Assembly: GCA_021292105.1 (NCBI GenBank)
Contig: CM037864.1
Location: 4,374,413-4,438,412, forward strand
Origin: Anadara kagoshimensis
Taxonomy: Eukaryota > Mollusca > Bivalvia > Arcoida > Arcidae
Direction of reading: 5' to 3'
DNA length: 64,000 bases
In this document: piece by piece, positions 59,901 to 64,000 of the stretch
Position numbering within the stretch: the first letter of the stretch is position 1
Layout: the number at the start of each line of letters is the position of its first letter
Position numbers and translations under genes: made by a program
Notes under the pieces: generated by a model
What the model saw: only the letters and a program-made list of their open reading frames with translations
The model's database searches: none
What the model was told of the DNA's origin: nothing

Positions 59901-62900
59901 ATACATATACATGTAGTTATTTATACTTACAGAATGTCCATGCCTATGTAAATGCTGGAATTAGGATGCATTTGGATAAAAACAATGGATATACAGTGAA
60001 GGAGAAGCCATGTATTGTGTTTGGTGGAATAAGTAAAACATTTGTAAGTACATGTACAACATAATGAAAATTACAACAAATATTAAACACATTGTATACA
60101 AAATTTATTGATACTTATAAAAAGAAACTCATTTTCCTGTGAGCTATGGCCCTCTGAACATAACTGCAATTCACACATAAGAACCTACTTGTGGGGATCC
60201 TAGTTCACTGAATTTAATTTACATGTTGATTCTGAACTAATTACCATTTTATTTTATAACAGAACCATGCTGTCAACACAGAGAATTATTTGACAGGAAA
60301 ACAACTCACAGACCCTGCTGTAATTACAGGTATGGCTATATTTGGTGTTTGTTGAACCACTATAAATAGCTCATTTGGTAGAGTGTTTGCTTAGTACATG
60401 TAAGTGGGAGGTTGTGGGATCCAACCCTGGCTGAGGTCTAACCACGACTCGATAATATGTAGTGACTGTTCTTTTGATTTTAGAAATAAATAAAATAACT
60501 TATAAATGAGACCTTGTAAATCAATGGCCCATCACAGTCTAGCGTGGTACATTGAAGAACCCTCTCTACACATTTCCCTGAGTTCACTGCAAAGGTCAAA
60601 ATTTCTGCCACTTCCCCTATGGTGAAATCTTGATATAAATGAAAAAATCTTGACTTGGAGGTAAAACCCCATCCAATTAATCAATAAATCTGATGTTTGT
60701 TGATTCTTCAGTAATTACAGTCCACTCATTTACATATATATCATGTCACATATTGATTGTGTTAGGAACAATGAAATAGCTATAGATATTATACCCTGCA
60801 GCTCAAGCCATATCAAAACGATGGGCCATATCCAGTCCATAAATATTGATAGTGCCCTGTGCATAAGTTGAATGTTACTTAAATATGGCCCAGATATTAT
60901 ACCCTGTAGCTCAAGCCATATCAAAACGATGGGCCATATCCAGTCCATAAATATTGATAGTGCCCTGTGCATAAGTTGAATGTTACTTAGATATGGCCCA
61001 GAAGTCTGAGAATTATTGACAAAATTAACTCTCGGAAGGTATTTAGCATGATTGATTTAATACATGTTTGGTTTTTTTTTTTGTAATTTCCCTGACTGTA
61101 GTGACATTGTGATATTTAATTGTTACTTAAATTGAATTCATTTATTTTTGGCAGGTGCCCTGTCAGCACTGGCTTCAGAAGTTGTACCAGATACAGCACC
61201 AGTACTGTCTAGTGCAGCTTATAGGAAGAACCTAACACTAGCCTTACTTTACAGGGTAAGTTAAATAAGGTCAAGAGTCGGCACAAAAGAAAACCCTAAC
61301 AAAATCTACTCTAAATTTTACTTTTACCCCTACATTTCAAAGAAAAAAAGGGAAAGTTAAATTTGAACTCCTGTCTTTCCATTCATCCTTCAGTCTGTCC
61401 TTCTGTCGGTACTTCTATCCTTCGGCCCTTCCAGACACTTCTTGTCTGGAGTAATTTTCCAAAACTATGAAGCACTATTTTACAAAACTATGTGCAAAGC
61501 ATCAGTATGATGAGAGATGTGTATATCACTAAACCCTTGTTGACTTACACATTTTCCTAGGAGTTACGACCGTTTGAACATACATGCAAATAATTAGGGG
61601 GATATAAAGGAGTATGTCTGGTTGTCTGGACATCGTCCCTATATTGTGTCTTCCAAATCTTCCATGTCTTTGAATGGATTTTGATCAGACTTGACGTAAA
61701 TTTAAACCAACATGAGACAATGTGTCATTCAAAATTTAGTAGCTGTTCATATGTCTGTCTGTCTGTCTGTCAATATCATTGGGGATGGGAATGGGGTTAA
61801 TTGTCTTTTTAGAAACTGCTGTAGTTTGTTTTGTGTTTCAGTATTTTCTAGATGTGCTTGGTGACCGTGTTAGTATGAATTTGAGGAGTGGTGCCACACC
61901 GCTTGAGAGACCATTATCATCTGGACAACAAAGTTACGATACAAAACCCATAGAATGGCCAGTATCAGAACCAATGACCAAAGTAGAAGCACTTAACCAG
62001 GTACCACTACCATATCTGTAACACAAGCCAAGGAGTCAGACAGGGACCCTTGTGTGATACCAACATAATAACCAGGATCAACTTGATCCAAAGCTTGATT
62101 GGTTGAATCCTTGATTTACACAGGTTTAAAACAATAAAAATCAATGTATTTTATAAAATCAGTATTTTTAAAGCAATTTAATTCAGCTAGATGACATTCT
62201 GTTCACTTTAAATCTTTTCAACAAAAGTTAGGAAATATTAGACAGAGTTCATTCTAGAGAAGACCATGGGGCCTTTTACCTGTATCTCTGAGTTTGCCAA
62301 ATGATCCCATTGTAAGGACCTTGGTGAATTATATTAAAAATTATGTGACTCCATTAATATTGATGTTATAGTGTTTTAGAGGAAAGGTTTTGAAAATGAC
62401 TCTTGAAAATCCTAGATCGAACACTGTATCAGATAATGTGTAAAGTTTAAAAATAAAATCTGTGAAATGTGTTAGTTAAACCAATCAAGCTTCTAGATGA
62501 AACTCGATTGCCTGCTTCTTAGATTTAAACAAGCCCCTCATAATTTAACAGATATTTGAATAAATGTAGGGTCAGTCCAGTTTTTCTTAGGGGTTGACAT
62601 ATGAAATGTGATATTTGCAAATTCAAAGTAATCTACAGGAATCAGTCCAGTACTAAAATGTGGTTTCTTGCAAATGAAGGTTCAGACATGGACCCCTGTG
62701 AATGTAGGGTCTACCCAGTGCTGTGTATGTGTTTAATAAATTTAAAAGAAGGAACAAAGATATATACAGATATAATTATTTTTTTCAAATACTGATGTTA
62801 TGAACTAGACTGATAGCTCTCATGTTTCTTTGCAGACGTCAGGAAGAGCTGAATACATTGATGACATACCTGCAAGACCGGGAGAGTTGTATGCAGCATT

Positions 62901-64000
62901 TGTACACAGTACAGTTGGTAATGCTAAAATATCAAACATAGATCCATCTGAAGCTTTAGTAAGTTTTCATATTTGTGAGAAGATCTGGTGTATCTGAACT
63001 ACTATAAATGTACTTAATTTCACGGGTTCAAATTCTTGTGTGAAATATTCCCAAGTAGGAATAATGTCCAAAAAAAAACACTGGCAAGGGAGATAATAAA
63101 CTTCCGTACACTACGATCCAAGTGGATTTGAACTTAAGCATTGGATCCTATGAAGAAATTAGACATAAAAGATGATGGTATAAAGCACTTTTATGACTGA
63201 GGTTGGTTGGTTGGTTGAATGTTGCTTAATGTTGCATCAGCAATTTTTAAGCTATTCACGATGAGAACTATTTATATTAATCTCTATGGATTAATCTATG
63301 AACAATTTCATGTATGCATGTGAAGTGCGAGTGTGTTGTATGGTCTGCCTTGTAATAGGGCACACTCAGGGCAACTTTACCATACTAGCTCACTGAGTCA
63401 GTATGCCGCAGACAAGCTTACCACTCCCCCAGTCCATTATACTGATACCAGGTGAACCAGTAAAGGCCAACGACAAGGAAAATTCACTTTCCCACATGTG
63501 GTCTTTTATAACTGAGGTATTTTTATATTGCATGCATATAATCAAGTCAATCATCCTGTCTATTGATCATGCTTTAATCAATGGTTAATTAAAATTTTTA
63601 AAAATCAAAATGTTATTGTAATTTAATTTTTTGTACAAAAACATAACATATTATTAAAAGCATTGTATCAAAGGAGAAAAAATGTGGGGTTAGACCAGCG
63701 ATTGAATCTTGGACATCCTGCCTTATAAACTAGTGCTGTACCAACTGAGCCACCCAAACAGCTACATTTACCCTGTTTTTCTTGAGTTTTGTATTTGTCA
63801 ACCCTTCAACAGATACAAGCTAATAAACCCGAACAATTATGTTTTTTTTTTTTTTTTTTTTGTTTTTGTTTTTTTTTTTTTTAATTTTGATATTTTGATG
63901 TATTGATTGATTAAATTAGGTTTTATATCCCAGTAAAGAATATTTCACTTATATCAAGACATCACCAGCTATAGATGAAGTGACTGAAATGTTTACCTTT
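47880..64000 (+). CDS. Xanthine dehydrogenase/aldehyde oxidase family protein, 5' 16 exons, runs off the window
   Basis: Molybdo-flavoenzyme that oxidises purines or aldehydes. Visible exons: 47880-47935, 49560-49699, 50419-50588, 51077-51231, 52194-52273, 54399-54484, 54832-55027, 56589-56668, 58087-58236, 58382-58484, 58829-58971, 59933-60043, 60263-60329, 61155-61255, 61842-62000, 62836-62958. Phases agree; 1920 nt, 640 codons without stop. Order: Cys-rich extension (C13-x2-C16, C36-x2-C39), [2Fe-2S] domain I (C93, C98, C101, C123), [2Fe-2S] domain II (C161, C164, C197, C199; CRCTGYRPI), linker with a Cys cluster, FAD domain (about 245-490, with ASWGGNL), and the start of the molybdenum domain (GRAEYIDDIP). 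The remaining 3' exons with the cofactor and active-site residues lie to the right, so XDH and AOX cannot be told apart. CGFCTPG is altered to CGFCSCA. The start ATG has a good context (GAAAATGG) after an in-frame stop. Confidence 0.92.
48038..48225. repeat. Pogo-like MITE remnant
   Basis: ATAAGGGTCACCTACTAAC and TTTATAGACAGGTTTGAC, as at 528-722. In oxidoreductase intron 1. Confidence 0.5.
48545..48740 (+). repeat. SINE-2 copy
   Basis: Head ACTAAGTGGTCTAAAGCAC, body GAGTAAGTTTGTCATTTCAC, end CCACCCCAGAACTAACTACC. Confidence 0.7.
48770..48950. repeat. Pogo-like MITE remnant
   Basis: CAGCCAAACCTGTCTATAAA at the left; AAGGCTAGTTGGACTGTA at the right. Confidence 0.6.
49075..49490 (-). repeat. 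SINE-1 copy with duplicated tail
   Basis: Minus orientation; plus strand begins with a (ATTG)n run, then two tail copies (CAAGAATATTTCACTTATAT and CAAGAATATTCCACTTATAT) before the body. Confidence 0.75.
49858..50085 (-). repeat. SINE-2 copy
   Basis: Minus strand: GTGGCTAAGTGTTCTAAAAT head to tail CTTGACTAGGGTGTTAACC. Located in oxidoreductase intron 2. Confidence 0.75.
50628..50865 (-). repeat. SINE-2 copy
   Basis: Minus strand: CTTGGTGGCTGAGTGGTTAA head, CACTGCCTAGGTCGAAACCC. Located in oxidoreductase intron 3. Confidence 0.8.
50949..50981 (+). repeat. Poly(T) tract
   Basis: About 33 consecutive T in oxidoreductase intron 3. Confidence 0.85.
51548..51780 (+). repeat. SINE-2 copy, well preserved
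   Basis: Head CTTGGTGGCCAAGTGGTGTG (A box), AGGTTTGAATCCCACTCAGG (B box), tail ATATAAGTGAAAGGATCTTG. Confidence 0.85.
52310..52690 (+). repeat. SINE-1 copy with long (CAAT)n tail
   Basis: Head TAGCTTAATTGGTAGAATGC, B box GGGTTTGAATCCC, tail TAAAAGTGAAATATTATTAA, then repeated ATCA. Confidence 0.85.
53222..53622 (+). repeat. Roughly 200-bp direct duplication
   Basis: AGTAGCCAATGGTGACTTTG and GCTGCCAGGAATGGAAACAT occur in both halves. In oxidoreductase intron 5. Confidence 0.85.
54063..54220. repeat. Hairpin element
   Basis: Inverted arms AAGAATCCTACATACACCAG / CTGGTGTAAGATTCT and AAGACAGATATCT / AGATATCTCTGTCTT. Confidence 0.75.
55279..55296 (+). repeat. Poly(G) tract
   Basis: 18 consecutive G in oxidoreductase intron 7; a further 13-G run lies at 52082-52094. 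Confidence 0.85.
55468..55806 (-). repeat. SINE-1 copy, best preserved
   Basis: Minus strand: GTAGCTCAGTCAGTAGAGTG (A box), GTGGGTTCGATCCCCGGCC (B box), GACCCAAGACTTGAAAGTGG, tail ATATAAGTGAAAAATTCTTG, CTGGGACGTTAAACC. Confidence 0.9.
57500..58030 (+). repeat. Dispersed repeat with internal direct repeats
   Basis: Begins TATACCCCACGCAACTG, with GATATAAAAGTTTTCTACAC and GATATAACAGTTTTCCACAC among repeated phrases. In oxidoreductase intron 8. Confidence 0.5.
58951..59253 (+). repeat. Five-copy tandem array of the exon 11 splice-donor region
   Basis: Units of about 55-63 bp. Each includes the exon 11 end (GTCATGAAAAGACACCAG or close variant) followed by GTTAGT, or GTAAGT in copies 3 and 5, then AAGGTCAAAGGTCAGTAAAA. 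Confidence 0.9.
59310..59510 (+). repeat. SINE-2 copy
   Basis: GATCCTAAATCTGCTAGTG, GTGAAAAAGTCTGTCAATTC, tail GTGAAAGAAGCTTGACTGAG. Confidence 0.65.
60358..60695 (+). repeat. SINE-1 copy
   Basis: Head TAGCTCATTTGGTAGAGTG, B box GTGGGATCCAACCC, tail ATGAAAAAATCTTGACTTGG and a CAAT-rich end. Confidence 0.8.
60788..61003 (+). repeat. 108-bp direct duplication, two copies
   Basis: AGCTCAAGCCATATCAAAAC and GCCATATCCAGTCCATAAAT occur twice, near identical. In oxidoreductase intron 13. Confidence 0.9.
61425..61580 (+). repeat. Dispersed repeat, second copy of 11755-11905
   Basis: CCAGACACTTCTTGTCTGGA and AACTATGAAGCACTATTT are shared. Confidence 0.65.
63203..63505 (+). repeat. Interspersed repeat with (GGTT)n end, copy B
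   Basis: Second member of the family at 28938-29262; similar throughout about 300 bp. Confidence 0.85.
63840..63885 (+). repeat. T-rich tract
   Basis: Two long T runs near the right edge. No coding exon is recognised after 62958. Confidence 0.8.
63900..64000 (-). repeat. SINE-1 copy, cut by the window edge
   Basis: Minus orientation tail (CAAT-like start, then GAATATTTCACTTATATCAA and CACCAGCTATAGATGAA). Confidence 0.75.

Overview
The window is eukaryotic nuclear DNA from an AT-rich, intron-rich, repeat-dense animal genome. The best fit is a mollusc, probably a bivalve. The evidence is multi-exon genes with GT..AG introns of 0.3-3 kb, animal-type orthologues, several tRNA-headed SINE families with (CAAT)n tails, many short palindromic MITEs, and satellite DNA rich in TGACCTTGACC motifs, which I associate with molluscan genomes. 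Species is not determined.

Five protein genes can be supported. (1) EIF3M, plus strand, 5373-17760: 10 coding exons that join in frame to 385 codons; a subunit of translation initiation factor 3. (2) BDP1, minus strand, 35788-23802: 14 coding exons that join in frame to 1024 codons; the B'' subunit of RNA polymerase III factor TFIIIB. (3) PGM3 (phosphoacetylglucosamine mutase), plus strand, 38474-40102: a single 542-codon exon. (4) A PRORSD1/ProX-type prolyl-tRNA editing domain protein, minus strand, 46402-45590: a single exon with a possible mitochondrial leader. (5) A xanthine dehydrogenase/aldehyde oxidase family molybdo-flavoenzyme, plus strand, from 47880 to beyond the right edge: 16 exons and 640 codons are visible, and an unusual Cys-rich N-terminal extension precedes the ferredoxin domain.

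Layout: 1-5372 holds repeats and the EIF3M promoter; 5373-17760 EIF3M; 17761-23801 SINEs, a MITE and a 2.2 kb satellite-bearing element; 23802-38100 BDP1 and its likely untranslated first exon; 38101-38473 a probable divergent BDP1/PGM3 promoter; 38474-40102 PGM3; 40103-45589 repeats including a 2.96 kb TTAA-flanked foldback element; 45590-46402 the ProX-like gene; 46403-47879 sparse sequence and a promoter with duplicated E-boxes; 47880-64000 the oxidoreductase.

The genes are not an operon and share no pathway. Three concern translation or Pol III transcription (EIF3M, BDP1, ProX-like), one amino-sugar metabolism and one redox metabolism. The most unusual content is in the introns: a seven-copy hairpin-forming repeat confined to EIF3M introns, a 51-bp minisatellite apparently born from a SINE tail, a tandem array that multiplies the 5' splice site of oxidoreductase exon 11, and a higher-order satellite of nuclear-receptor-like half-sites. 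Most remaining open frames are chance or repeat-derived.
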